From the NCBI GenBank assembly GCA_028023455.1, contig JAQFVV010006220.1, positions 6,923,852-6,987,851 on the forward strand: a stretch of 64,000 bases of DNA. Reading direction: 5' to 3'. The translations under genes and the position numbers were made by a program. This stretch comes from Epiperipatus broadwayi (lineage: Eukaryota; Onychophora; Udeonychophora; Euonychophora; Peripatidae). Positions 36,394-50,966 of this stretch are shown here, piece by piece. The first letter of the stretch is position 1. Every line of letters starts with the position of its first letter. The notes under the pieces were generated by a model. It was not told the DNA's origin, did no database searches, and worked only from the letters and a program-made list of their open reading frames with translations.

Positions 36394-38297
36394 ATATATA
36401 TATACATATATTGTAACGGTAAACATATGTCGTTACATCATTGCCAAATAGAAAAAAAGATCACTAAAGAAAATAGACGTGAATTAATAAATATCTAAAA
36501 AAATAAAAATTCAAATAGTAATATATATATAATGTATAGATGATAATCTGATTATTTAAGTTAAAAATCTAAAAACAAAAGACTTTTGATGTAAAAGAAA
36601 AAAACTGTTGGTGAATTTTAAATCTTAGTAGAATGGAAATAATCTTCTATATAAATGTAATGACATAATAGCAAACAGGCCCTTAGGGCATTTAATCAAT
36701 TGTAAGTCAGATAAAAAATAGAATTATTAGTAATAAAATTTGGTGTACCCACTTTAAAGTGAACTGGCCAATAATGATGCAAATGAACACATGGTACGCA
36801 GAGAAAAAAATCATCATTGCCAATAAGAACAGTGCCAAGCCAGGAAAGGACGATTCTGGAATTTGATGATAAGAATTCAAAATATTATAAAATGAAAGAA
36901 AAAACTTTTGCTAAGTGGAGTTTTTTTTTATTGCAATCTCTGGAGTGATGATTTTCAGAAAGTGGCAAACTATGGACTTGTCTTCTCGAAAACAACATTA
37001 ATATTAGATGGAAGGACCTTCGAATTGAGTTATGCAACACATCAAGGACCACAAAAACTGAATCCAGTATTCTAAAGCCATGGAAAGTGTGAACCTTTGT
37101 CTTAAATAAGATATGAACTAATTAAATATTAAATGCTACCTAACCCCTAAAACAGTCTCTTACCTGACTAAATAGAAATTTAAATTATTTGTTATATTTT
37201 TTATGTTTGCTATTGTCATTTCCAATCTCATTAATTTCTTTTAAATTAATAATTTAAAAATAGGCATAAATGGCTGCATATATTTGTAAGATTATGTTAG
37301 TTTAGGTGTGTTAATTTTAGACTATTTGTTTCATAGTTGAATCAGTGCTGGTGGAGAGATATATGGGTGTTTTATAGTAATGTAATCTGGGGGGGGGGTG
37401 CATTGGATTCTCATTCCCTTGTGCCATTTAGCATACAGGGCATAGTATCCACATAAATGCATGACCCAAAAATGTATTCATCATATTGTCAATGGTCATA
37501 GATGTATTTCCTATGCCATTGATCTCCTTATGCTCTGGTTGGGATAGTAAGCCTGCAAAGACTGCTATCCCCCATTTATAGAGCATGTCTTTTATATAGT
37601 TTCAAATGAGAAACACATTCCTGTACTGGATGAGGATCATTATTTCTCTAATTATATCATGCTATAATTGCATATTCCTGCCAGCATGATTTTTTATGCT
37701 AACAACCTCATTTCGCATTGATCATATCAATATATCAGTAAGCTTGCATTGGCTTGGATGTGAACTTGTAGCCTGGAGTTAAAAGAATCAAGTTAGTTAA
37801 ATGCATATTCTATGTAGCATATTGACACTTAGCAAAATATTTAAAATTGTGTTAAATCCATTGAATGTACCCATCTGTGTATATAATGTAAATTAAATTT
37901 ATTCACTTGCTAATTTAGTTTCCAGAATATTGTATTAATGTGTGTAACAATAAATGTTTTTATTCAATTAATTTTTGGCAGTAACTTATTTTTATACATT
38001 ATTAATATACAAATTAAAAAGTGTATGAAACACTTGAACGAGAAGCTATAAAGATTCGAAAATTACTATGTGCTAAGCGCTTTCGAGGGATTAATAAAAA
38101 ATTAAAAAATTAAGAATTAGACATTCTTAAATTTGCAATTTAAAGCTCAGCTTCTACCTGAATTAGTGACTGGAGCTTTTGGTTTGATATAAGAATAATC
38201 TCACTCATATGTATCTGCCGTCTTTACAAATTTTTCTTGATTTGAATAACCTAGAAGCATCACTGGCATGCATGGTAGATAGGGTTATGAGGTTTTG

Positions 38298-38361
<64 letters not shown>

Positions 38362-39059
38362 ATACAGTGGAAGAATGCTTAATTTGATTAACAAGGTGTT
38401 TTACATATAGACTTATGGATAGAAACAGAAATTTGACTAAAGTGAAAGCATTTCACATCATATTACAATCTAAATAACAAATATACATGTGCAATTCTTA
38501 GTTGTTAAAATGGAGAGTATGCTCAAAAATTGTAATATTAAAGAGCTTCTTGCAGTTATGCATTTTTGTAGACAAAAGGACTTGATTAGAAAAAGTATTC
38601 ATGTAGAAAAAAATTTTTTGTTTATTCATGGCATGATGCAAATGATTGAAATATTATTCGGAATAATGAGCTAGCAGCTGAGTCAATATATAAAGCAATT
38701 TGAAACTTCTAAATTTAAAAAACTACTAAAGTGATGGGCCTAATACATCACTGTCAATGAAATTATGTTGGTAAATTAATATCATTTTAGATTTATATTT
38801 TGCTTGTGCAATTTTATAGCTATATCCAAATTGTTTGTAGATTTTTTTTGTAATTGTTTATAGAAAAGAGGGAAATAATGACAAACCTTCACTGATGATC
38901 AAACATTTAGATTCAATAATGTAAATTGTGTTAATAATCCTGACTTACTGTAATGATAAAATATAGAATAGTCTTTAAATATGTCACTATAAAAAAAGCC
39001 TTTATAACACTCCTCCTCTCTCATAAAAGAACAGTGGGAAAAAAAGGTATTACTCGCCA
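36394..39059. other. No recognised gene; unique-looking sequence
   Basis: No domain found in any frame. The parts at 36740-37090 and 37330-37760 are less AT-rich than the surroundings and may be old repeats or unique DNA. G-run of nine at 37390-37398. The open frame at 38489-38674 has no recognisable motif. Confidence 0.45.
38299..38358. repeat. (AT)30 microsatellite
   Basis: Uninterrupted AT dinucleotide repeat of about 60 bases. Confidence 0.9.
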
Positions 39060-39379
39060 CACATTCCAATTAATGAATAATGAGATGGCTAACTTTTTAT
39101 CTTTATCCTTTCTGTTTAAGATGTGATGTGATACTATGCATTGTGACTTCTCCTTATATGGAGTCAGGAATCTTTCAGCCACTATGCCCAGAGAAACCTG
39201 TTAGCCACTTTGAACCCCTTTCCATTCCCTACCCCAAGTTTTTCCATGTGCTTTTCTACCCTGTTCCATCCCATTTCCACAACATAATCTTTGTCAACTC
39301 CTATGGCCTTTAGATCTAAAAACCCCTTTATCTTTTCCTAAACCCAGCATAAAAACCAATAAGCCACTTTCGATATAAT

Positions 39380-40250
39380 CACTTAGTTCATATTTATTCT
39401 TCCACAACTTCATTATTTGTATCCTTTCTGCTTTCAGGCATTTATATTCAATTAACAGATGCCTAATATTTTCTATACTTCCTTACACAGCTTGCAGACT
39501 AAATCACCCATATTTATCCATTTATGTGTATATTCCCTTGTTGCTAAAGGTCCTGTTCGAGCCTTAAACAGTAAACTATTTTCCTTGCTATTATCATAAA
39601 TTATCTCTCACCCAATATTCTGATTACTTCTATAAATATTTAAACTCTTTTTACTCTCCACACTAGCTCTCCATCTCTCCAACTTCCTATTCTTTATTAA
39701 TGCATATATTCTTCTATCCCATTCCTTAACACTAAAACACTCAACAATTCTCCTAATAATCATCCCACCTTTTGTATAAGTATACTGACATAAATTCTTT
39801 ACCTAAATCTTCTTCATATTGCATTACCTTTCACACCCATCTTGTTGCCTGCTCTTTATTCATAACTCAATTAAATACTAATTTGGCTATTTAGCTATTC
39901 TTTTATTATCCATAAACTGTAATCTATCGAACATTTTCATTTTGCTTTTTGCATCTCTCATATAAAAACTTAACCATCCCATTTTTCCTTGAATTTCCTC
40001 CTTTGCCATCCACACTTCTGCATCTAAGGCATGTCTTCCTACTTCTCTTTGTACTTTTTCTAAGTAATCTTAATACCCCTTTAATAACACATAATGCATC
40101 ATAACCATATGTTAACCCTGCTACTGCCACTCCCTTCCACAAAATCCTAGCTACATCATATTTATTATAGGAGAACACTGTTAATTTCTTTATCAATCCC
40201 TTTCTTTTCCTTGCTTCATTTATCATTTTTTTCTCCCATTCTCCAAGCAA
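39380..40250 (-). pseudogene. LINE thumb and C-terminal cysteine-rich end
   Basis: 40250-39924 reads LGEWEKKMINEARKRKG and VAVAGLTYGYDA, a post-RT region. Further on, LLFKARTGPL and DLVCKLCKEV, followed by HLLIEC-like residues in another frame, give the CxLC...H...C end seen in several LINE clades. A stop after KEV breaks it. Confidence 0.65.
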
Positions 40251-40289
40251 TTTCTCTGATTACTTAAAACAATTTCCAAATAGTTATAT

Positions 40290-41737
40290 CTATTCACCAC
40301 ATTTAACTTTATATCCCCCAATAAAAATTCTTTGCCTTCTCTTTTCCCCAATATTAATCATCATTAATTTTGATTTTTCTTCACTAAATTTAATTCTCAT
40401 CTCTTTACTTCTCTTTGCACATGTCCTCAGCATAACTTCCATATCGTCCCTTCTTTCTGCACACAAAAAAAAATCCACAAATAAAAGACCTGACAATGTG
40501 TCTACTCTCTTTCCACCTATTAATGGTATTTCTTCCCTCTACCTAGTCTTTCTATTGCTCTCTCCATTTCTCTCATATACAACAAAAACAAAATAGGTGA
40601 CAGAGGACATGCTTGCCTTAGTCCCACCCCATTTTTAAATTTAATTGATTTTATATTTCCTAATTGATACGTGTAGTAATTATTTTCGTATAATTTCTTA
40701 ATAATATCCACTAAAGCTCCATTCATTCCCAAATTTACAAACTTACCCATAATCTATTTCTATTTACTCTTATCATATACCCTCTCTATATTTATAAAAA
40801 AAACATTTATAACTGTCTACCTGTATTCGTACTCCTATCCATAAGTTGTGTAACTACAAATAAACTACCTCCTATATGCCTATCTGATCGAAAACATCCT
40901 TGCATTACTCCCACTATATTATTTTCTTCCATCCATTTTGCAATTCTTCCAGCCCCCATTTGTGAGAAAACTTTATATAACACTGACATTACCGCTATTG
41001 GTCTATAATTGTTTAGCTTTCTATGATCCTTACCTTTCCCTTTACTCCAACTACCTGGAAATTCTCTCTTCTGTCCCATCTTAGTAAAACATGATAATAG
41101 TTTTAATTTTGCCTTCTGCCCTAAATTCATAACCATCTCTGCTGCCCATCCATCCAAACCTCTTGCCTTTCCACCTTTCAATTTCTTACTTACCTCATTC
41201 AGTTCATTTTCTGTAAATCGTATATTGCCATTACTATATCCTCTCAGGTTTGCTATCACTGTGTCCTTCACATCTAACATCTGTTCTATATTCATTACAT
41301 ACTTGTTTAAGACTATTTATAATTCATCTTTAGAGCTACACTCTATTCCCTCATCATCTAGTAATACTAATTCTCTCTCCCTTATATTTATTCTTTTAAT
41401 GTATTTCCAAATTTTTTTACTCCCATCTCTTCCACTTTTATTAATATCATCCAGCAGTTTACTATTCAATTTCATTCTCTCTATATAATTATCTATTTTA
41501 GCCAACTTTTTTTTCTAAGTACTTTTCCCATTTGGTATTAACATCTTTTTCACTTTCTTTGTTCTTAATAGCCCACTTATATTCTCTGCATGCTTTTTCT
41601 TTCTCTTTTACACTTTTACTAACTCTCATTTTCCTATTGATTTTATTCTTCTCAGTATTCTCACCTAAAACCCTACTTGCCACTTTTTCTACTTCACCAC
41701 ACCAATCCTTATACTCATCCCCAACCAACTTTTCCAT
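40290..41737 (-). pseudogene. LINE linker and reverse transcriptase, broken
   Basis: From 41737: a Lys/Glu-rich linker (KEKEKACREYKWAIK), then in the 41295-40807 frame KLKGGKARGLDGW and KLNNYRPIAVMSVLYKVFS (RT boxes 0-2), then a short gap covering box A near 40800 (an FINIERVYDK-like stretch with a run of A), LRQACPLSPILF (box B, 40620-40600 region), and LLFVDFFLCAE at about 40490-40455 where FADD should be. The catalytic pair is therefore destroyed (FVDF at 40481-40470). The thumb follows in other frames. Confidence 0.8.
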
Positions 41738-41739
41738 GG

Positions 41740-42030
41740 TTTCTTCAACTTTTATTTTATACCTTTCAACTTAATCTTATCATTCACTCTCCATCCACAT
41801 CTTTCACTATCCTTTCTACTTTTATTACTATTTTTCATCACATTATTAACTATTTCTATTATAAAAAAGTTATGATCACTATTATGTACTTTTACTTCAT
41901 TATCAAACACCTTAATTTTCCGTACTTTATTCATTCCCTCTTTCTCTACTAATACACAATCTATTGTGTAGAATATATTATTTTTAGACCATGTGTATTG
42001 TCCCTCATAAACATTCCATAAATTCCCAGT
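41740..42030 (-). pseudogene. C-terminal end of the LINE's APE endonuclease
   Basis: The frame shows QYTWSKNN and TIDCVLVEKEG, followed by HNSDHNFFIIEI: the W-S, IDYV-like and SDH motifs of APE-type LINE endonucleases, with the catalytic aspartate and histidine kept. The first half of the domain, with the catalytic E and GDFN block, is beyond the truncation. Confidence 0.7.
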
Positions 42031-42151
42031 TAGCTATTGTGAAGTGCTTTCTTATTTAAAAAATGCTAAACCTGATGAAAATCGGTTTGGCCCGTCTAAA
42101 TTTGAATTCACATCAATTACACACATATATGGGTGTAAGCTTATTTTTCTC

Positions 42152-42990
<839 letters not shown>

Positions 42991-45900
42991 ATAAATAAAT
43001 GATTTGATGGATTGCAGAATGGAAGAATAAAAACATAAAACATCTACGAGAAGATATATTATATATGTTTATCATCAAGTAATTTTTGACGTTGCATCTT
43101 TAAATAAAAATAGTGCTTTCGCATCATTTGCAAAATATCATTATATGGTGGAAATATGTAAATAAATCTTTTTAGTTTTTATATTCACTGGAAGATAAAA
43201 ATTGACTACAAACAATATTAAAAACTGTAATTATCTATCAGTTTCATGTCAAAGTTTGTAAGTTCGATAACATTTGATTTTGATGTATTTTCCAGTCGCG
43301 GATGTGTGAAAACTAGATAAGGACTACGTGGGGAGATCCTCTAATAATTATAAAAGAGATTTTGCTAAAAGCACATCAAAAGATTAAAATAATATTTTAA
43401 AGTATGCGTTTATCTTTATTTAGAATACACATACAGATGCTAAATACTTTTTTAATTCTTGAAAATATAACACACATATATGTAACAACTTTATAATAGG
43501 ACAAAGTCGCAATTAAGTGTCTACGATTCTGCCTATTATATAAAATTTTCAGCATAGTATACAAAAAAATTTTTTTTTCTCCCGCACTGTCAAAAATGAT
43601 GTTTTGCTGATAACACAGTGCTGATTAACTGTCATATATTTATGCTGACCGATATAGATGTTAGTAATAAGATATTTGGAGAAAATAAATTTTAAAAAAG
43701 CAGTGTTAAGAAATAATAGATTTTAAAAAAAGCTAATAACCTTCTTATGGAAGATTACAAAAATGAGAAAGTAAAACTTAAAATAGGTTTTAGAATAAAA
43801 TGTGAGGTGTTTACTAAGATAAAATAGCCATTATTTGGCCATGAGTTTTTCAATAGGCTTTTATAAAATAAAAAGCAGTGGGAAAAAAAAAGGCACAACT
43901 TACTAGATTTTTCATGGTGGTAAAGATTAGAGCAGTTTTCCATTTTTAATTGCGAGACAATAATTTACTATATGTTAGCATATTAAATCCATTTAGAAAA
44001 ATAAATTTTTATATAAAATTGTAAATAAAGAGTTAACCTGATTGAATCTAAAAAAATTTCAGATTTTACTTAGCCAAGATTTGACCCCAGATGGTAGATA
44101 CAAAAGTTATAATTAATTAAGACAAAATATACCTAATTCATTTCAAGTTTGCCAAACTATATTTGTTGTATTGAGCCAACTCTTAGTACAATGGTAACCA
44201 ATTATATGTTGGCATATAAATTTCACCTTAGAGCAGATTTTATTTCTAAAATTGTGAATGGAATGTTTTATAATATTATTATCAATTAAATAATAGTTCC
44301 AAGATAGGATCTATTTGTGCAGATCACTCACAATTGAGAAATAGCTAATGGTATATTATGACATTTATAAAAGTAAGTTAGAAATCAATTTATGTTTAAT
44401 TGTTATAATCAAAGTAAAAATAAAAAGAATATAAATAAGTAAATATTAAGTTTGAAGAAAATCTTTTAACTAGAAAATATAACATTGTTCCAAGCCCTAG
44501 ACATAACAACTAGCAATTCTACTAATTAACTAAAGATGTCTACAAAGAATAAATGATATACATTTTAATCTATTGGATAGTGATAATATCATTTTTTTTT
44601 AAAATGAAAAAATTAAATTTCAAATATAACAAAGTGCACTAAATTTTGATGAAAAGCTCTAGCATCCTATTAACTTTTCTGCATTACTTGGGGAAAATTA
44701 GGTAAAGGATAAAGACTGATATGTTATGAATAAAACTGTATTATAAAAAAAATAATTGAGTAACTTCAATCCTGTAACATTTATTTTTCATCCACTACTT
44801 TACCATTGCATTAAACTACATAAACTGTGTTCTGAGCAAAATAAAAGTAATAATAGTTCACGGAGTAACAATAACGCTAATGAAAGCATTAATCAAAATC
44901 TTACTGAATATTAAATTCTTAAGAAAAGTAAATAACAATTCAGATCACTACAAGAGTGCATCTGTTTCTACTCTATGACTGAATAATTTAAGCTAAAATT
45001 AATTATGAAAGTTTTAATGACAGTAAATTTTTGAATAAAGATATTTAGTCAGAGCATGCCTGTAAGCCTTCTTTGTAATAAATACAAAGCTTAATTAATT
45101 TGTTAATACTGAATTGCATTAGTGTTGAGATTATATAACCAAGCAGGTTCTGGATTATATAGTTTATTGAGTGCAAAGAATTTTTATTTTTTACTGTTAT
45201 ATTGTCTTTAGTAATAGTATCAGTTCAACATTAACACTTGTCACTGGTTAGTAAGATGTTTATTAATATAAAGGGCAGCTGAAATAATAATAGAAATATT
45301 GTTTTAAAAGGGGGGATTGATAACTCTTTAAAATGAATTTAATTTTTTAATATGTTACAAATAATCTTTCTTCTTAAGTACTTAATTTTGGATATTTATC
45401 AAACAATATGGATGAATCTTGAAATCGTCAAAACTGATGCTGTTATTGTACAAAGATTTTTCTGATTATACTTTTCAATAAATCACTTAAATCATGTAAT
45501 CACTTTAATTTTTTTTCTTTCAGATTGATTAATATTAATTACATAAGTTGATTTTCTCAGAAATATTAGTTTGATTTTTCAGATTATAATTGTAAGTTAC
45601 AAATATTTTAATATCCTGGAATGACATTACACAATATTAATTGAGGCCTTATTTTGGTTATGGCGATTTTTTATTTTATTTTAAAATGTATATTTAACTC
45701 ATGCAATAATTGGTTGCTACTTAAATTATTTTATTGATATTAGAATTTATGAAAGTTGATAGTGACTTAATCCTATTTAGCTTCTGGGAGGAATAAAAAT
45801 GCTGAAATCTTGGGCATGAATATATATATATATATATTGAGATAGTAACCCCATCAGTTCAATAATATTATAATAACCCAACATTAAAAAACAATTAAAA

Positions 45901-48299
45901 AAATCATGCAAAATTTAAAATTAAGTAAAAATATTCAATAAATAATTTAGATTATTAATTCCACATTACACAGAAATATAATTGATGGTTGAATATTTTG
46001 TAATAAAATAAATAAATTCGTTCATAACATAGCGATAATTTCAATGAATTGTATTCAACTTAAAATACATGTAGGCAAACATTTCTCCACAAAACATTTA
46101 AATGTGCATGTATGCATTGGTTTGTGTGCATAACTGTGATATAAAACTTTTACAAACAGTAAAATATATTTCAAAAAGCCATAGAGATAACAAATAAGCA
46201 CATAAAATATGAGAACAGTTCATTGAAAATTTTTAATCTTATTGCTTTTAGTAAAATTAGTAATAATTCATCATTTGGTGTAAAAATAAAATAAAATAAG
46301 TACATATTTGCTCTGATAATAATTTTATTTGAAATAATTCTTTTATACAAATTGTATACTAAATATGTCTAATTTACTGTGCATAAGACAACCAGGAAGA
46401 TGATATCATCTGGAAGAAAGTCATTGCCCAAGCTAACCTAGTAAAATGTTCATGTACAAAGTACAATTGAATGAAAAAGGAGTTTGAATTCACATCACTT
46501 TTTCATCATGTGCTCAACTCTATATAAACAAGGATCAATGAAGTACAGTGTTGTTTTCCTCCTTTTCTCTTGTTCTTTTGCTAGAAAGGGCAAAATTTAA
46601 TTTTGACATTTTAATTATTTATTACATGATTTTAATGCCACAATTGCCAGTTGAAAGGACATCATTGAATGATCACCTTCAATGATGGATACAGACCTCT
46701 TAATCATCCATCACCATCATTGAAATGAATTTCCAATAATTAAATTGCTATTTAATATCTAGAGCTGATAAAATTTTGAAAGAAGAAATTTTACTAATTG
46801 AAATTTTTATAAAACAATGGAATTATTTAAATTTATAATCAAGAACTTCAATTTTTAAAACTACAAAATAATTAACTTGTTGTGCTTAATTGGACTGGAT
46901 TTTAGAGTACTTATCAATTTTCTTCAAACTCATTATTCAAATTCACCTGCAAAATTGTTGATTTAATATAATAGCTGTGTTTGCCGATCTTTGGAAAAAA
47001 CCCAAAAAACTGTGGGAATTATAAATGATGCAATATCCCTCACTCCTTTAATTTAAATTCAAAAGAGAATTTTGATCAGCTAAGGAATCACCGACTTAAT
47101 TATCCTCTTAATAGAATATTTTGAGAATGTTTGTTGTAAACAACATTGTCAGTATTTTTAGCAAAATATACCATGCTATAAATGGATTTGCAATACTAAT
47201 AATATTGATTTTGCTTCATCTCAATTAGAAATGAATTCTTTACAATGGATAACAAAATTGTTATGATATGTAATATAACATGAATCTCAAAGATTTAAAA
47301 TATAGTAATCAAGCTTACCTGAAGGAATTTATTAATAGGAAATATGTAAGGAAGAATAAAAATGTGTGCATTAACATGGATTAAGACTATTCATAAACAT
47401 TTGTGCATGATAACCATTCTGTGTATGGTTTGTTATTATTATATTTTTTTTTGTAGTATATAATAAAAATTTTGCTAGTAAGCATTTACGATTAATAACA
47501 TTCTTGTCCACCATAAGAAGAGTAGGTGATATGTCTTCTTTATTCAAACTAGTGTGGTAGTGAATAAATGACTCCGAAGATAGGCTGCTTCTTTAATACC
47601 ATAACTTTTAGATAATAATATTTTGAGTTATCCTATTGGATATTAGATTCTCTTGTTTTATATATCTTGCTATGTCTTAGCTCTATAATCCTTGAATAAG
47701 AAAAAACAAATTATTTTACAAATTAATTTTCTTTAGAACACAAAGGAAATAAAACCTGCAGTAGCTCAATTTTTTTCATGCACTTTAATATAAATTACAA
47801 TATATAATACAAGTTACATATATACAAAATATAATAATAATCATATGAGTTTACACACTTCTCACTTACATAAATCTCTGCTTCCTTGCTTTGGAAAATA
47901 AGTTCCTTTCATTTAATACATACCCAATAGTTAAATAACAAATGGAAGGCAATACATTACCTTTGCCATGATTAAAGTCTTTTAATCCTGCAGATCCTTA
48001 AGGCATTTTAAACTCATAATAAGCTTGGGGGTGATCTGTTTTAACCCTAGTCAGCTTGGGTACCTTCAGAATCTTAAATCCTGGGTAATAAAATGTCTCC
48101 CACTGGTTTCTTTCATAACTTCTCTTGAATGATAAAGTTGGAAAAAAAAACACTCTTTTGCTTTCTGGAGTAATAATATAGTTCATGAGGATCTGGGTGG
48201 TAAGTTTTATCAGTTCAATCTTTACTATAACTTCAATTAGGAGTTAGCTTATTATCTGATTTTACTTTTTCTATCCATAATTAGTTCCTGTTACAATAT
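42991..48299. other. No recognised gene
   Basis: More than 5 kb of AT-rich DNA with no convincing coding segment. The minus-strand frame at 48186-47998 has no motif I know, although it lies just after the Gypsy remnant. A stretch at 46980-47060 weakly resembles an RT fragment but the match is too thin. Short AT and TA runs occur near 45820. Confidence 0.45.
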
Positions 48300-49560
48300 T
48301 TCAATTAAATATTTTATTTAATTAATATTCGGTTTTCCCTACTACTTTATTTCTTTTTAATATTATTTTTATCTTTTTATATAATATTAACATAGATACA
48401 TTTCATTGATCTTCTCCTTACTCCAGAAAATAGATCAGTATGGTTTAAACATAATCCTGTAATTTTTTTGGCTTATATTTTATACACTGAGGTCTAAGTG
48501 ATCTTTGTCTTTTTCCTGGATTTTATCTCAGTTTCTGGTTCAACTTCTTTACATTCTAAGTAAAGATATATATTTTCTTGAATTTTGACATCTAGTTCAG
48601 CATTCACACTTTCTTGCTTTTCACTCAGTTTTGCTGACTCTTTACTATCCAGTAGTATTGCTGTTGGAAACTGGATGTCTTCTGTGATTCAATCACAAAC
48701 ATGGTTTATATGCCTCCGATATTCATTTCTATTTTATATTCAAGGGTTATTATTTCTTTGAATAATTTACTTATGATTATCCCTTCTATCCAATGTGTTG
48801 TGTTTATTATTGTAGTGGGAGTATTTGTTCATCTTGGGGATTAACATTGCAAGTTTAATACACAATTTTCTGCCCACCAACAACTCGGCCAGAGATTTAT
48901 TTGTAACTGTCATTGGTGTAGAATATTGATGAAGCATTATGCTATTTAAAACTGCATGTTGTTACTAGTAGATTTTCTTAAAGCTTTTTTATTTTTTTGA
49001 ATTGCCTTTTCAATTTATTCAGGGTGGTAGGGGTGTGCAGATGTGTTTGATTCCTTTATTTATAAAATAATCCTCTATCTCTTGAGAAGTAAAGCCCACA
49101 CCATTATCTGAAACAATTCTGGTAATCCCTGGCATAAAAAATAGCATTTAAACTTTGTATTATTACATTCACACTAGTATTTTTAACAATGCAGTACTCT
49201 GCCCATTTAGAATATTAGTTGATAAGTATTAATAGTACTTTCCTATTGATAGGATTAGCATGATATGTGTGTAATCTCTGCCATTGTTTACATGCTTTAG
49301 GCCATGGTATATATTTGTTAGGCTTCATGTTTCTATTGGACTGGCATGCTATACATTTTTTAATGTAATTTTCTATATCTACAGTTATTCTTGGCCACCA
49401 AATATAACCAGTGTATGCAAATTTATTCTATGTATTTAAATGGCCTATCACTTCCATCGTAGGCTATGAATATGGGAGCTAGACATTTCTTGAAAGTGCT
49501 TAGCCTTTATATTTTGTTTATTATTATAGCTTCACATTTCTGTATTTTAGCCCAATATAA
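48300..49560 (-). mobile_element. Ty3/Gypsy LTR retrotransposon remnant (integrase end of Pol)
   Basis: Read leftwards from 49560. The integrase zinc-binding end appears as KKCIACQ, preceded by GYIWWPRITVDIENYI; the core shows SKWAEYCIV, then SDNGVGFTSQEIEDYF with the second catalytic aspartate, and GIKHICTPPYHPE with KAIQKNKKALRK. The part after (TVTNKSLAELLVGRKL) is typical of Gypsy integrases that contact the target-site side. RT, RNase H and LTRs were not found. Frequent stops mean no product. Confidence 0.8.
48830..49440 (-). pseudogene. Gypsy integrase domain, broken
   Basis: The zinc-binding CxxC, the D of SDNG and the trailing E of the DD35E triad (QEIED...PE..EKA) can be traced, though frames shift near 49125 and a stop replaces the expected SNG of the HPxSNGxxE block. 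The first catalytic D, near an expected VDxFG, is not evident at 49240-49290. Confidence 0.7.
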
Positions 49561-49769
49561 ACATTACTTTGTTGTATGTGAAGTATAATTAATTATTGAA
49601 ATACATGAATTTTAAATTGTAACATATTAAAAACATTTTTTTTGTGTATAGGCGTTTTTATAAGATGCCATTTTATATTCATCCATCTCTTTTATAGATT
49701 TAAATAGAATATATATCTTATTTTTAATGGGGTTTTTTCTGTTCTCTTTCAATTATTCCATTATTTTAA

Positions 49770-49815
49770 TAACAATAATAATAATAACAATAATAATAAT
49801 AGTAATAATAATAAC

Positions 49816-49874
<59 letters not shown>

Positions 49875-49882
49875 CAACAACA
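49770..49882. repeat. (AAT)n microsatellite
   Basis: AAT repeat with a few AAC and AGT variants, turning to CAA at its end; it lies directly before a LINE 3' fragment. Confidence 0.92.
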
Positions 49883-49884
49883 GG

Positions 49885-50620
49885 CAACTACTGCTACAAT
49901 TCAGAAAATGGTCACTAGAACCAAAATTATTTGATTTTCTACTTAAGCTTAATCTTAATGCTCTACCCACAACACATTTCCTTAGATTTCATACATTCTA
50001 TACAAATATAGACCCAATGTGTGGGCTATGTCATAGAGAAGAAGAGATACAAGATCATTTTCTTCATTCCTGCAGTGCCCTAGAAACAATACATCGCACA
50101 ATGTTTACCACATACAGAGGCTATCATTTCAAATGATGAAATAATAAATACATCTAAAAAAGGCAACATCCCTGCTATTCATGCAGCAATATACAGCCTT
50201 TATGCCTACTGGTGTACCAGATGCACTTTTGCACTTGCTAATAACCCTCGACACCACCCAGCAACATATTCAATAAAACTAGAACTGTTCAGAAAAAGAA
50301 ACAACATCCTAGCTCAACCAGATGTGTTTGCAGCCACATGGTCACACTTGAAACAAAGATCCAGTCTATGAAATATAAAGTCCAATATGATAGATGATGA
50401 CATTTTCAACATCAGCATTTTTCCCAACTTCAAAGAGATGCAAGCATAAACTGAACTGAATAGAAGACCAAATTTAAAAACAAGAAAGAAAGTATGCAGA
50501 AATGATAAAGACTTATATACTGAAAGTTGTTGAAATTTGTTTTACATTTGTAAAAAATCAATATATTACTAGATGTGACTCTGTAACTTTTTAGACTCAA
50601 TAAAGTTTTGCTTTGAAACA

Positions 50621-50622
<2 letters not shown>
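49885..50622 (+). mobile_element. 3' end of a LINE with TAA-repeat tail
   Basis: The frame beginning near 49940 encodes LSLNALPTTHFLRFHTFY, IDPMCGLCHREEEIQDHF and LHSCSALE, i.e. a CxxC...H...C end common to several LINE clades, continuing in another frame with AAIYSLYAYWCTRCTFA and ending at AATWSHLKQRSSL-stop (50365-50370). The 3' untranslated part has AATAAA (50599-50604) and then TAG/TAA repeats. TAA-repeat tails are known from the I clade, so that is a possible identity. The RT is missing. Confidence 0.75.

Positions 50623-50966
<344 letters not shown>

Larger units (their letters stand above)
39060..42055 (-). mobile_element. Non-LTR retrotransposon, minus strand, 5'-truncated
   Basis: Reading from 42055 leftwards: the end of an APE endonuclease, a long basic linker, an RT with boxes A-E in broken frames, and a C-terminal CxxC...H...C motif near 39400-39560, then untranslated sequence to about 39060. 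Its 5' end abuts the GATA array at 42154. It differs from the RTE and finger-type LINEs of this window in sequence. The reading frames are unusually long for the window (for example 162 residues at 41295-40807), so this copy is younger than the RTE relics. The clade cannot be fixed by eye. Confidence 0.8.

Noticed and set aside
46970-47070. Possible LINE RT fragment (CGNY-like sequence)
   Set aside because: Only a few residues match in shifting frames, with no second motif near it.
47998-48186. 62-residue minus-strand frame next to the Gypsy remnant
   Set aside because: No motif; it does not continue the integrase frame and could be chance.
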